Assembly (NCBI GenBank): GCA_050944455.1 | Contig: JBMNRC010000003.1 | Coordinates: 1-64,000 of the forward strand | From: Anthropogastromicrobium sp050944455 | GTDB taxonomy: Bacteria > Bacillota > Clostridia > Lachnospirales > Lachnospiraceae | Reading direction: 5' to 3' | Length of the DNA stretch: 64,000 bases | Shown: positions 16,710-25,689 of the stretch, in pieces | Layout of the letters: every line of letters begins with the position of its first letter | Numbering within the stretch: position 1 is the stretch's first letter | Made by a program: the position numbers and the translations under genes | Notes under the pieces: model-generated | Seen by the model: the letters and a program-made list of their open reading frames with translations, nothing else | Databases searched by the model: none | Told to the model about the DNA's origin: nothing

Positions 16710-17909
16710 ATGGACATCGAAGAGCGCCGGAGACTTTTCATGGCTGCCGTCGGGAAAAATCCGGACGAAAACGGAACAGCCGACACAGCCGGGAATGGCG
16801 CGGACGCGGATGGCAGAGAGGCCGCGGAAGCGGCCGGAAAACACCGGAGCGGAAAGCGCGGCGCGGCGGCATCCGAAACTGCCTTACAGAATCACAGACG
16901 GGATCGGTCCTGGAGCGAAAGAAATGCTTCCCCGCGGGAAAAACCGGATTTCCGCCGGCAGAACGGCAGACCCGAGACCATCCGCGGCGGCGCGGGCAGG
17001 AGCCAGAGCCGGGAAGACAGAAACCGGAGAAGAGCGGATTCTTTCCGATACTACCGCAGATATCTTGTGATCATGCCCCTGTGCGGGGCGGCGGCTGTGC
17101 TGATGGCAGTCGGGCTGATTTCCGTCGCCAGTTCGAATGACAGGTCGAAAGTCGCGGACGGGGCAGGAAATGTTGAGGAAATCCAGTATGTAATGACGGC
17201 GGCAGACAGCGGCTCCGGCGATGACAGCAGCGCGGATGCAGCACAGGACGCGGGAGCATCTGCAGTCACCGCGGCGTCCTCAGCCCCATCCGCTGACAAC
17301 GCAGCGTCGGGAACAACAGCTGCTGCGGTATCCACAGCAGCGGCCACGGTCAGCGGCGGCGTCGATATCTCGAATATCACAATGCCTTCCTGGATACAGG
17401 TCGACCTGATCCGGCCGAATCCCTATTCACGGCCGATGATCCCGCTCCAGTCAGTCGATTATATCGTCATCCACTGGGTGGCCAACGCGGGCACCACGGC
17501 TGAAGCCAACCGGAATTATTTTGATAACCTGGGAAATCCCGACGATCCGTATTACGCGGACCGGAAAGCCAGCGCGCATTTTGTCGTAGGACTGGACGGA
17601 GAGGTTATTCAGTGCGTTCCGCTTAATGAGCTCGCCTATGCGCAGGGAGATGAGTACAATCCGGTCAGCATCAGCATCGAAGTGTGCCATGCTGGTGATG
17701 AAGGAGAATTCTCCGAGACAACCAGGCAGGGGCTCGACAGGCTGACAGCCTGGCTGATGCAGCAGTTTGACGTGGATATCGATCATGTTCTCCGTCATTA
17801 CGACTGCACCGGGAAAGACTGCCCGAAGTATTATGTCGACGAAACCCGATGGGCAGCCCTGAAGAGCGAGATTGAAGCCTACTATGAAGCAAACCCCTCA
17901 ATCCGGTAA
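16710..17909 (+). CDS. Membrane-anchored N-acetylmuramoyl-L-alanine amidase (Amidase_2 type)
   Basis: Cleaves the lactyl-amide bond between muramic acid and the stem peptide. The 399-residue product has a charged, low-complexity cytoplasmic part (1-115), one transmembrane helix (about 118-140), an Ala/Ser/Thr-rich linker (to about 235) and a zinc amidase domain (about 240-395). H255 in YIVIHW, H363 in RHYDCTGKDCP and C371 match the three zinc ligands of T7 lysozyme-type amidases; ISIEVCH carries the conserved Glu. ATG 16710 is used because GGAGG (16700-16704) sits five bases upstream; GTG 16704 overlaps that site. It is monocistronic between the divergent YfhO gene and ackA. A short-range role in wall turnover is inferred. 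Confidence 0.88.
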   Translation: MDIEERRRLFMAAVGKNPDENGTADTAGNGADADGREAAEAAGKHRSGKRGAAASETALQNHRRDRSWSERNASPREKPDFRRQNGRPETIRGGAGRSQSREDRNRRRADSFRYYRRYLVIMPLCGAAAVLMAVGLISVASSNDRSKVADGAGNVEEIQYVMTAADSGSGDDSSADAAQDAGASAVTAASSAPSADNAASGTTAAAVSTAAATVSGGVDISNITMPSWIQVDLIRPNPYSRPMIPLQSVDYIVIHWVANAGTTAEANRNYFDNLGNPDDPYYADRKASAHFVVGLDGEVIQCVPLNELAYAQGDEYNPVSISIEVCHAGDEGEFSETTRQGLDRLTAWLMQQFDVDIDHVLRHYDCTGKDCPKYYVDETRWAALKSEIEAYYEANPSIR

Positions 17910-18058
17910 TGTGAGGGTGCCGCAATTCCGGGCGAAATAACATTTCAGCACGCTGAGCGGCAGGATTTGCGCCGCACTCAGCAGCATTCCAACGCTAAAC
18001 ATTCCACTATTATAAAAAATACCGGGCCCGGCCCGGAAACAACCAACAGGAGGAGAAC

Positions 18059-19258
18059 ATGAAGGTACTGGTAATCAACTGCGGAAGTTCATCCCTCAAA
18101 TATCAGCTGATCGATTCGGGCTCCGAGGCAGTTCTGGCCAAGGGACTCTGCGAGAGAATCGGCATTGAAGGATCCAAGCTCACCCACAAGGTTCCGGGGA
18201 AGGAAGACTATGTTGTCGACACCCCGATGCCGGACCACAGCAAGGCGGTGTCCCTTGTCTTTGAGGCTCTCACGGACGCGGAGCACGGCGTGGTGAAGAG
18301 CGTCGACGAAATCGGCGCGATCGGCCACCGCGTACTGCACGGCGGCGCTACCATCACCGAATCCTGCATCGTGGATGAGCATGTAAAGAAAGTCATCCGC
18401 GACTGCTTCGATCTCGGACCTCTGCACAACCCGGCAAATCTGATGGGCATTGAGGCCTGCGAGAAGGTTGTCCCGGGAAAGAAGAACGTCGCCGTCTTCG
18501 ATACGACGTTTGGCATGAGCCTTCCGGAGAAGGCTTATTATTACGCGATCCCGAAAGAATATTATGACAGGTACGGGATCCGCCGCTACGGCTTCCACGG
18601 AACCAGCCATATGTTTGTCTCGCGCGAGACCATCCGCTTCGGTAAGCTCAACCCCGAGACCGCGAAAGTCATCGTCTGCCACCTCGGCAACGGAGCGTCG
18701 GTTTCCGCGTCGATCGGAGGAAAGGGCGTCGATACCTCCATGGGCCTTACCCCGCTTGAAGGGCTGATCATGGGAACCCGCTCCGGCGATATTGATCCGG
18801 CGGTTGTCCAGTTCATCTGCAACCACGAGCATAAAACTGTGGACGAGGTCCTGACCATCCTCAACAAGAAGTCCGGCATTCTCGGAATCTCCGGCGTTTC
18901 CTCCGATTTCCGCGATGTCGGCAAGGCCGCAAAGGAAGGCAATCACATGGCGCAGGTTGCGCTGGACGCTTTCCGCTACAGAGTAGCCAAGTATATCGGC
19001 GCTTACGCGGCGGCCATGAACGGCGTCGACGCCATCTCCTTCACGGCGGGCGTAGGTGAGAATGATGCAGAGACGAGGGCTGAGATCGTGAACAATTACC
19101 TCGGCTATCTCGGCGCAAAGCTCGATCCGGAACTCAATAAGACCAGAAGCGAGCAGGAGATTTCCGCGGCGGATTCCAAAGTCCGCCTGTTTGTCATCCC
19201 GACCAACGAGGAACTGGCTATCTGCCGTGAAACCGTCCGCCTTGTCGGAGAGAACTGA
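18059..19258 (+). CDS. ackA: Acetate kinase
   Basis: Converts acetyl phosphate and ADP to acetate and ATP, the energy-yielding end of acetate fermentation. The 399-residue product is full length and carries both ASKHA signatures: VLVINCGSSSLKYQ at the start and RRYGFHGTSHMFVS in the middle, plus FDTTFGMSLP, CHLGNGASVSA and GVGENDAE. CAGGAGGAGA precedes ATG 18059. An AT-rich TATTATAAA at 18008-18016 may be its -10, without a good -35. The usual partner pta (phosphotransacetylase) is not adjacent. A hairpin with a short T-run follows. Confidence 0.97.
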   Translation: MKVLVINCGSSSLKYQLIDSGSEAVLAKGLCERIGIEGSKLTHKVPGKEDYVVDTPMPDHSKAVSLVFEALTDAEHGVVKSVDEIGAIGHRVLHGGATITESCIVDEHVKKVIRDCFDLGPLHNPANLMGIEACEKVVPGKKNVAVFDTTFGMSLPEKAYYYAIPKEYYDRYGIRRYGFHGTSHMFVSRETIRFGKLNPETAKVIVCHLGNGASVSASIGGKGVDTSMGLTPLEGLIMGTRSGDIDPAVVQFICNHEHKTVDEVLTILNKKSGILGISGVSSDFRDVGKAAKEGNHMAQVALDAFRYRVAKYIGAYAAAMNGVDAISFTAGVGENDAETRAEIVNNYLGYLGAKLDPELNKTRSEQEISAADSKVRLFVIPTNEELAICRETVRLVGEN

Positions 19259-19280
19259 GTTAATTTTGAATGTCGAACAG

Positions 19281-19318
19281 AAGACTCCGGGCGCAGACCG
19301 TCCGGAGCCTTCGTTTTA
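19281..19318 (+). terminator. Probable terminator after ackA
   Basis: CTCCGG (19285-19290) pairs with CCGGAG (19302-19307), extendable by AAG/CTT with one mismatch, followed by CGTTTT. Moderate strength. Confidence 0.5.
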
Positions 19319-19363
19319 AGACAGCGAAACCGGAAACAGCAGGAAAGGAACGGGTAATCATCC

Positions 19364-21175
19364 GTGAGTGATCTTCAGAGCAGAATCAGGAATTTCTGTA
19401 TTATTGCCCACATCGACCATGGCAAGTCAACGCTGGCTGACCGTATCATAGAAAAAACCGGCCTGCTGACCAGCCGCGAAATGTCAGACCAGGTGCTCGA
19501 CAACATGGAAGTTGAGCGGGAGCGCGGTATTACGGTCAAATCTCAGGCAGTACGCACGGTTTACCATGCCAAGGACGGCAATGACTATATCTTCAATATG
19601 ATCGACACACCCGGCCATGTCGATTTCAACTATGAAGTGTCCAGAAGCCTGGCTGCGTGCGACGGCGCTATCCTGGTCGTTGACGCCACCCAGGGCGTGC
19701 AGGCGCAGACGCTGGCCAATGTTTATATGGCGATCGACAACGACCTGGAAGTTTTTCCGGTGATCAACAAGATCGACCTGCCCAGCGCCGATCCGGACCG
19801 CGTCGCGGATGAGATTGAGGACCTGATCGGGATTGAAGCCCAGGATGCCCCGAGGATTTCAGCCAAGAACGGCATCAATATCGAGGAAGTCCTTGAGGAT
19901 ATCGTCAAACAACTTCCCGCGCCGAAGGGTGATCCGGAGGCGCCGCTCAAGGCCCTGATCTTCGACTCCAAATACGATTCCTACCGCGGCGTTATTATTT
20001 TCTGCCGGCTGGTCGACGGGCGCGTGAAAAAAGGAACAAACATTCTGCTGATGAACACCGGCGCTGTGGAGGAAGTTACGGAAGTGGGAACGTTCGGGGC
20101 AGGCAGATTCAACGCCTGCGACGAACTCTCGGCGGGCATGGTCGGCTACATCACAGCCGGCATCAAGAATATCCGCGACGCGCGGGTCGGCGATACGGTG
20201 ACCGAGAAGGAACGCCCGGCTTCGGAGAGGCTTCCGGGTTACAAAAAAGTGCAGCCAATGGTCTACTGCGGGCTGTACCCGGCGGACAGCGCCCATTACG
20301 GAGACCTGAAGGATGCCCTGGAAAAGCTGCAGCTGAACGACGCTTCCCTTCAGTTTGAACCGGAGACGTCCCAGGCGCTGGGATTCGGGTTTCGCTGCGG
20401 TTTTCTCGGGCTGCTCCACCTGGAAGTAGTGCAGGAACGCCTGGAGCAGGAGTACAGCCTGGATCTGGTCACGACGGCGCCGGGAGTCGTCTACCGGGTC
20501 TACCTGACCGACGGGACGATGGTGGAACTGACGAACCCGTCCAATCTTCCGGATCCTTCTGTAATTGATCATATGGAGGAGCCGATCGTCAACGCCGAAA
20601 TCATGGTGACTTCGGAATACATCGGCGCCATCATGAAGCTGTGCCAGGAACGGCGCGGCGTCTACCAGAGCACGGAATACGTGGAGACAAACCGCGCGGT
20701 GCTCAAATATGAGATGCCGCTCAACGAAATCATTTATGATTTCTTTGACGCCCTGAAGTCCAGGTCCCGCGGTTACGCGTCGCTCGATTACGAACTCAAG
20801 GGATATGTTCCCTCGAAGCTCTGCAAGCTCGACATCCTGGTCAATCACGAGCAGGTAGACGCGCTGTCGTTCATCGTGTTTGAGGACAGCGCCTACGAGC
20901 GCGGCAAAAAGATGTGCGAAAAACTGGTCGGCGAGATCCCGAGACAGCTGTTCGACATCCCGATCCAGGCGGCGGTCGGAGGGAAAATCATCGCGAGAAC
21001 AACCGTCAAGGCTTACCGCAAGGATGTTCTCGCAAAGTGCTACGGCGGCGATATCAGCCGCAAGAAGAAACTTCTGGAAAAACAGAAGGAAGGGAAAAAG
21101 CGCATGCGCATGGTGGGGAATGTGGAAATTCCGCAGAAGGCTTTCATGAGCGTGCTGAAGCTGGATGACGAATGA
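19364..21175 (+). CDS. lepA: Elongation factor 4 (LepA), ribosome back-translocase GTPase
   Basis: Ribosome-dependent GTPase that acts on stalled or wrongly positioned ribosomes. The 603-residue product has the G motifs AHIDHGKST, ERERGITVK, DTPGHVDF and NKID, an EF-Tu-like second domain, and the LepA-specific C-terminal domain ending with GGDISRKKKLLEKQKEGKKR, a basic stretch that contacts tRNA. EF-G domain IV is absent, as expected. Start is GTG 19364, giving MSDLQSRIRNF as in relatives; the Shine-Dalgarno (AAGGAA) is rather far upstream. The stop overlaps the hemW start as ATGA. Confidence 0.97.
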   Translation: MSDLQSRIRNFCIIAHIDHGKSTLADRIIEKTGLLTSREMSDQVLDNMEVERERGITVKSQAVRTVYHAKDGNDYIFNMIDTPGHVDFNYEVSRSLAACDGAILVVDATQGVQAQTLANVYMAIDNDLEVFPVINKIDLPSADPDRVADEIEDLIGIEAQDAPRISAKNGINIEEVLEDIVKQLPAPKGDPEAPLKALIFDSKYDSYRGVIIFCRLVDGRVKKGTNILLMNTGAVEEVTEVGTFGAGRFNACDELSAGMVGYITAGIKNIRDARVGDTVTEKERPASERLPGYKKVQPMVYCGLYPADSAHYGDLKDALEKLQLNDASLQFEPETSQALGFGFRCGFLGLLHLEVVQERLEQEYSLDLVTTAPGVVYRVYLTDGTMVELTNPSNLPDPSVIDHMEEPIVNAEIMVTSEYIGAIMKLCQERRGVYQSTEYVETNRAVLKYEMPLNEIIYDFFDALKSRSRGYASLDYELKGYVPSKLCKLDILVNHEQVDALSFIVFEDSAYERGKKMCEKLVGEIPRQLFDIPIQAAVGGKIIARTTVKAYRKDVLAKCYGGDISRKKKLLEKQKEGKKRMRMVGNVEIPQKAFMSVLKLDDE

Positions 21176-22551
21176 CGGAGATAACGGCGATGAAGGCGGA
21201 AACCGCGGGACCGGACGCGGAGAAAAAGAAAGCCGGACAGGCTGCGCCGGAGAGCGGCGACAATACGGGCCGCACGATGGGGCTGTATCTGCACATTCCG
21301 TTCTGCGTCCGCAAATGCGGCTACTGCGATTTTCTCTCACGCCCGACGGACAGCCGGCACATTGAGGAATACACAGAGCGGCTCTGCGCGAGAATCCGGG
21401 AGATGGGAAAACTGGTATGCCTTCCGGCGGAAACGGTTTATATCGGGGGAGGAACGCCGTCCATCCTTTCAGCAGACCAGATTTCCCGCATACTGAAGGC
21501 TCTGCGCGCGAGTTTTGAAATCCTGCCCGGAGCGGAGATCACGCTGGAGTGCAATCCGGGGACGGTCTCGCCGGAGAAGCTCGAAGCCTGGCGGGCCGGC
21601 GGCGTCACAAGACTGTCGGTCGGGTGCCAGTCGCTCTCCGACGATCTCCTGCGGCGGATCGGCCGGATCCACACAGCCGGGGATTTCTTCCGGACTTTTT
21701 CGGACGCGCGGGCGGCCGGTTTTGACAATATCAGCGTGGACCTGATGAGCGCGCTTCCCGGGCAGACGATGGAAACTCTCCGGGATTCCGTTGAGCAGGC
21801 GGTTTCGCTCGGGCCGGAGCATCTTTCGGTCTACAGCCTGACTCTGGAAAAGGGGACTCCGATATACGCCGAGTGGGAACAGGACAGCGCGGAATTTCCC
21901 GATCAGGACACTTCGGCGGAGATGGATCGCATGGTCCGCGGACTGCTCGGGAAAGCCGGGTATGAGCATTATGAAATTTCCAACTTCGCGAAACCGGGAT
22001 TCCGTTCCCGCCACAACGAGGGATACTGGCGGCAGAAGGAGTATCTCGGGATCGGGGAAGGCGCTGTTTCAGGGATCCGCGCTGACGGAGGCCTGGGAAC
22101 TCTTTCGGAGGATACCGGGCTGATGAGCTGCCTGAACCGCGGAACGCAGCGGATTATTCTCAGGGAGCAGGAGCGGATGGGCGGGAGAATTCCGTGGATC
22201 CGCTTCCCGATGGACGCCTCGTTCCGCCCGGTCTATGCGGAAGGCGAAATCCTGTCCCTGGAATCAGAGATGGAAGAGTGCATGATGCTGGGACTCCGCA
22301 CGTCAGATGGCGTGTCCCTGTCCGGGTTCCGGCGGAAATTCGGCGTCCCGGCAGAACAGATTTACGGCGAAGTGATCGGACGATATGAATCCATGGGATT
22401 CCTGAAGCGGTCGGAGGATGAGGACCGGATTTTCCTGACCGGGGACGGGATGGAAGTGTCCAACGCGATTCTGCTGGAATTCCTGCTGGATAAAACGCTG
22501 GAAGACAAAACTTTCGCGGAACAGCCGCGTCGGAGGGAAGAAGATGTATAA
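21172..22551 (+). CDS. hemW: Radical SAM heme chaperone HemW (HemN-like)
   Basis: HemW proteins bind heme and an iron-sulfur cluster and deliver heme to target proteins; they are often misnamed oxygen-independent coproporphyrinogen oxidase. The 459-residue product has the radical SAM motif CxxxCxxC at C45, C49 and C52, followed by Asp-Phe rather than the fourth Cys of true HemN, which is why HemW is preferred. YIGGGTPS and the HemN C-terminal domain follow. The N-terminal ~35 residues before GLYLHIPFC are non-conserved. ATG 21172 overlaps the lepA stop (ATGA), the usual lepA-hemW arrangement; an internal start is possible. Confidence 0.92.
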   Translation: MTEITAMKAETAGPDAEKKKAGQAAPESGDNTGRTMGLYLHIPFCVRKCGYCDFLSRPTDSRHIEEYTERLCARIREMGKLVCLPAETVYIGGGTPSILSADQISRILKALRASFEILPGAEITLECNPGTVSPEKLEAWRAGGVTRLSVGCQSLSDDLLRRIGRIHTAGDFFRTFSDARAAGFDNISVDLMSALPGQTMETLRDSVEQAVSLGPEHLSVYSLTLEKGTPIYAEWEQDSAEFPDQDTSAEMDRMVRGLLGKAGYEHYEISNFAKPGFRSRHNEGYWRQKEYLGIGEGAVSGIRADGGLGTLSEDTGLMSCLNRGTQRIILREQERMGGRIPWIRFPMDASFRPVYAEGEILSLESEMEECMMLGLRTSDGVSLSGFRRKFGVPAEQIYGEVIGRYESMGFLKRSEDEDRIFLTGDGMEVSNAILLEFLLDKTLEDKTFAEQPRRREEDV

Positions 22552-23155
22552 ACTGAATCATGTGATCAGACTGGACCAGAAGGAATTTTACGATGTTTCC
22601 GTCTGGAATCTCTACTGCAGGACAGGAATGTATTCGTTTCTCGTGCTGGCGGTACTCGCCCTGGGGCTCGGGTCGATCGCCTCGGCAATGCCGGCCCTGA
22701 AGCGGGGCGACACCAACCAGTTCATCCTCAACGCCGGGATCGGCGCCATCATTGTTTTTGTGGAAATTTATATGTGCTGGAAGCGGGTCGACCAGTTCAA
22801 ACGGGAAAGCCGCAACGAGGAGCAGCTCGCCAAAACCGAGAAGCACATCAAGATGGATGACGACCAGATCATCAACTACCGTTCCTCGATCGACGAGCAG
22901 GTGATCTACAAGTGGGCCCAGGTGGACGCGATGTACGACCGCCCGAACGAATATATCATGTCCATGAAAGACAAGCAGATGCTGATCTTCGTGAAGGCGA
23001 AACTGCAGCCGGAGGAAGCGGCGTTCCTGAAACAGAAGGGAGACGAACTGAAGCTCTGGAAAAAGGACGTCCCGAAAGTTCTTCTGGAAGTCCTTCTTGC
23101 AGTGATCATCATATCCTGCGTGGCTTTCGGCGTCATGAACTATATTGCCGCGTGA
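22544..23155 (+). CDS. Small membrane protein, YcxB-like
   Basis: A 203-residue protein with two N-terminal hydrophobic segments (about 28-50 and 62-80), a soluble domain (about 85-180) with YKWAQVDAMYDRPNEYIM, and a third hydrophobic segment at the C-terminus (about 182-200). The layout, helices followed by a beta-rich domain with a W-x-x-V/I core, resembles YcxB-like proteins, a family of unknown function; the assignment is tentative. ATG 22544 lies inside the last codons of hemW, with GGAGGGAAG upstream, so it is translationally coupled to lepA-hemW. A strong terminator follows at 23323-23361. Confidence 0.6.
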   Translation: MYKLNHVIRLDQKEFYDVSVWNLYCRTGMYSFLVLAVLALGLGSIASAMPALKRGDTNQFILNAGIGAIIVFVEIYMCWKRVDQFKRESRNEEQLAKTEKHIKMDDDQIINYRSSIDEQVIYKWAQVDAMYDRPNEYIMSMKDKQMLIFVKAKLQPEEAAFLKQKGDELKLWKKDVPKVLLEVLLAVIIISCVAFGVMNYIAA

Positions 23156-23176
23156 CCGTGTTCCTGCTTCGCCGCG

Positions 23177-23203
23177 ATGATCCGGTGATATTCCCGGGAT
23201 CAT
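23177..23203 (+). repeat. Hairpin downstream of the YcxB-like gene
   Basis: ATGATCC (23177-23183) pairs with GGATCAT (23197-23203). No T-run follows, so it is not a terminator by itself. The rest of the 328-base gap to hrcA holds the terminator, promoter and CIRCE described separately. Confidence 0.4.
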
Positions 23204-23322
23204 AACCTTCAGCGGGATCGTCCGAAGTGATGCAGATGTATGCGGCAGATACCAAAAATATAATCCGCGCCAAATCATCCCGCCGCGGACAGATATCAGG
23301 TGACGCAGCAGAAGAACATCAG

Positions 23323-23361
23323 AATCCGCTGCCCGGAACTGATCCGGACAGCGGATTTTTT
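23323..23361 (+). terminator. Intrinsic terminator upstream of the heat-shock operon
   Basis: AATCCGCTG (23323-23331) pairs with CAGCGGATT (23349-23357), and CCGGA (23333-23337) with TCCGG (23343-23347) inside, followed by T to 23361. It ends lepA-hemW-YcxB transcription and insulates the CIRCE promoter. Confidence 0.9.
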
Positions 23362-23402
23362 GCGCAATAAAACAAATTTTTCCGAAAAATTCAAAAAAGG
23401 GG

Positions 23403-23431
23403 TTGACAGAGGCTGCCTGCGGATGTATATT
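23403..23431 (+). promoter_or_regulatory. Housekeeping promoter of the hrcA-dnaK operon
   Basis: Consensus TTGACA (23403-23408), a 17-base spacer and TATATT (23426-23431). The CIRCE operator starts five bases after the -10, so HrcA binding would block initiation. Confidence 0.95.
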
Positions 23432-23435
23432 ATCG

Positions 23436-23462
23436 TTAGCACTCAGATAGATTGAGTGCTAA
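23436..23462 (+). promoter_or_regulatory. CIRCE operator (HrcA binding site)
   Basis: TTAGCACTC (23436-23444), nine bases, GAGTGCTAA (23454-23462): a perfect match to the CIRCE inverted repeat. HrcA, encoded by the next gene, binds CIRCE with GroEL help and represses the operon until heat stress. This is the only CIRCE noticed in the window. Confidence 0.98.
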
Positions 23463-23483
23463 TAAGGAAAGGGAGTGAGCCAG

Positions 23484-24659
23484 ATGGATGAGCCGGTGCT
23501 GGATGATCGAAAATGGACGATCTTTACTGCCATCATCAAGAATTATCTTGAGACCGGCGAGCCTGTCGGTTCACGTACCATCGCCAGATATACGGACCTG
23601 AACCTCAGTTCCGCGACGATCCGGAACGAGATGTCAGACCTGGAGGAGATGGGGCTGATTATCCAGCCGCACACCTCCGCAGGACGAATCCCCTCCGACA
23701 AGGGCTACCGGCTTTATGTCGACCACCTGATGAAACAGGAGGACAGGAACGAGAAAGAAATCAATAAGGTCCTGATCAACCGTGTCGACCGCCTCGAGCT
23801 TGCGCTCCGGCAGCTGGTGCAGATTCTGGCGCAGAACACAAATTACGCGGCCATGATCACCGGGCCGCAGTACGAGGGCAGCAAGCTCAAGTTCCTCCAG
23901 CTTTCCAAGGTGGATGTGAACAAAGTCCTGCTGGTGATTGTCGTTGAGGGCAATATCGTGCGGAATTCCGTGCTGAGCCTCGACATTGACGTGACGTCGG
24001 ATGAACTGCTCAAGCTCAACGTGATGCTCAACAGCGCGCTGACAGGTCTGACGATCGACCAGATCAACCTGAGCCTGATCACACAGCTGAAAAACCAGGC
24101 CGTACCGCAGCATAAAAAACTGGTGGACGCGGTCGTGGACGCTGTGGCCGAGGCAATCCGGTATGACGCCGAGAGACCTCAGATCTACACGAGCGGCGCA
24201 AACAATATTTTCCGCTATCCGGAGCTTTCCGACCAGGAGAGCGCCAAGAAGCTCATCACGACCTTTGAGAACAAGGAGGAGCTGGCGCAGTTCATGAACC
24301 AGCCTGCCGGGAAGGACGGCAGTGACGACGACATTCAGGTTTATATCGGGGACGAATCCCCGGTCAAAAACATGAAGGATTTCAGCGTCGTCACGACCAA
24401 GTACAATCTGGGACACGGCGTTCAGGGAACGGTCGGAGTGATCGGCCCCAAACGCATGGATTACGAAAAGGTAGTCGGCACCCTGAAGACCATGAAAGAA
24501 CAGCTTGATGAAATTTACGGCGGTTCCGGTTCGGCGGGCGGCCCGTCCGGCAGCAATGAGAGCAGGACCGCCGGGTCCGGGAGCGATTCCGGAAACAGGA
24601 ATAAAAGCCCTGGCGGAGGGAAGAACGCCGAAAGCTCGGAGAAATCCGACGGAAGCTGA
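23484..24659 (+). CDS. hrcA: Heat-inducible transcription repressor HrcA
   Basis: Represses the class I heat-shock genes through the CIRCE site 21 bases upstream, so it controls its own operon. The winged-helix N-terminus includes SSATIRNEMSDLEEMGLI and the AGRIPSDKGYRLYVD segment, typical of HrcA; the GAF-like middle and C-terminal part end near TMKEQLDEIYG. A further ~46 residues (about 346-391) are nearly all Gly, Ser, Asn, Lys and Glu, an extension not usual for the family (340-350 residues). ATG 23484 has GGGAG eight bases upstream; GTG 23475 is an alternative adding three residues. grpE follows after 65 bases. Confidence 0.95.
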   Translation: MDEPVLDDRKWTIFTAIIKNYLETGEPVGSRTIARYTDLNLSSATIRNEMSDLEEMGLIIQPHTSAGRIPSDKGYRLYVDHLMKQEDRNEKEINKVLINRVDRLELALRQLVQILAQNTNYAAMITGPQYEGSKLKFLQLSKVDVNKVLLVIVVEGNIVRNSVLSLDIDVTSDELLKLNVMLNSALTGLTIDQINLSLITQLKNQAVPQHKKLVDAVVDAVAEAIRYDAERPQIYTSGANNIFRYPELSDQESAKKLITTFENKEELAQFMNQPAGKDGSDDDIQVYIGDESPVKNMKDFSVVTTKYNLGHGVQGTVGVIGPKRMDYEKVVGTLKTMKEQLDEIYGGSGSAGGPSGSNESRTAGSGSDSGNRNKSPGGGKNAESSEKSDGS

Positions 24660-24724
24660 GCAGAAACCGATCCCTGATCCGCGGCACACGCGGGTTTCGG
24701 AGATCTGAAAGGTGGAATTGAATT

Positions 24725-25537
24725 TTGGCTGATGAGATCAATATAGAAGACGGCGACGCCGAGGCAAAAGCAAAAGCTGCCCAGGCGGATGCCGCAGGAG
24801 ATAAAGCGCCGGAGAAAGAAAACACGGCAGAAGCTGATACCGCAAAACAGCCGGAAAGCGGAAAGCCTGCCGGAACGGACAGCAGCAGCGGCAAGTCTTC
24901 CGGGAAGGCTGAAGCGGATACGCAGAAAGCTGACCGGAAACCGGACGGAGAAAACGGGAAGGCTGAGGAAAACGGAAAGACAGAAGCCGGCGGGAAACCC
25001 GCGGAAGACCGCAAAAAAACTTCAGGCGCTGAAAAGGAAGATACCTCTGCGGGGAAAGGAAAATCTATTTTCCACAGAGACAAGAAGGACCGCGAGATCG
25101 ACGAGCTGGCCAAGAAGAACGCTGATCTTACGGACCGGTACAAGAGGATGATGGCGGAATACGCCAACTACCAGAAGCGAAGCGAGAAGGAAAAAGCTTC
25201 CATGTTTGACATGGGAGCGAAATCCATCATCGAGAAGGTCCTGCCGGCGCTGGATAATTTCGAGCGCGGGCTGGGCGGCCTGAAGGACGAACAGAAGTCG
25301 GATCCTTTCGCCCAGGGAATGCAGCAGGTTTACAAATCCCTGATGAAGGATCTGAATGACGCCGGTTTGGAGGAAATCGAAGCGCAGGGAAAGCCCTTCG
25401 ACCCGAATCTGCACAACGCTGTCATGCATGTCGATGACGATTCGCTCGGAGAGAACACTGTCGCGGAAGTTTTCCAGAAAGGCTATACCTGGAAAGGCAC
25501 TGTCGTCAGGCACGCGATGGTCAAGGTCGCGAACTGA
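24725..25537 (+). CDS. grpE: Nucleotide exchange factor GrpE
   Basis: Releases ADP from DnaK and resets the chaperone cycle. The 270-residue product has an N-terminal low-complexity region (about 10-118) rich in Ala, Glu, Lys, Gly and Asp, then the GrpE coiled coil (about 120-160, with RYKRMMAEYANYQKR) and the C-terminal beta domain (FDPNLHNAVMHVDD). GrpE is commonly about 190-210 residues, so the low-complexity part is longer than usual. The start is TTG 24725 with AAAGGTGG upstream; no in-frame ATG lies nearby. Position between hrcA and dnaK confirms the identity. Confidence 0.95.
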   Translation: MADEINIEDGDAEAKAKAAQADAAGDKAPEKENTAEADTAKQPESGKPAGTDSSSGKSSGKAEADTQKADRKPDGENGKAEENGKTEAGGKPAEDRKKTSGAEKEDTSAGKGKSIFHRDKKDREIDELAKKNADLTDRYKRMMAEYANYQKRSEKEKASMFDMGAKSIIEKVLPALDNFERGLGGLKDEQKSDPFAQGMQQVYKSLMKDLNDAGLEEIEAQGKPFDPNLHNAVMHVDDDSLGENTVAEVFQKGYTWKGTVVRHAMVKVAN

Positions 25538-25689
25538 GAATAGCCGGGAGAGCCGGAAGACCAGTCCGCGAATCCCGGAATCCGCGCAGCGGAACCTCCG
25601 GAAAAATAAGATTACAGGATGCTGCGGATTTTCCGCGGTATTTTCAATACGGCCGACAGATCGGCCAACAGTGAAAAGGAGATTGAATT

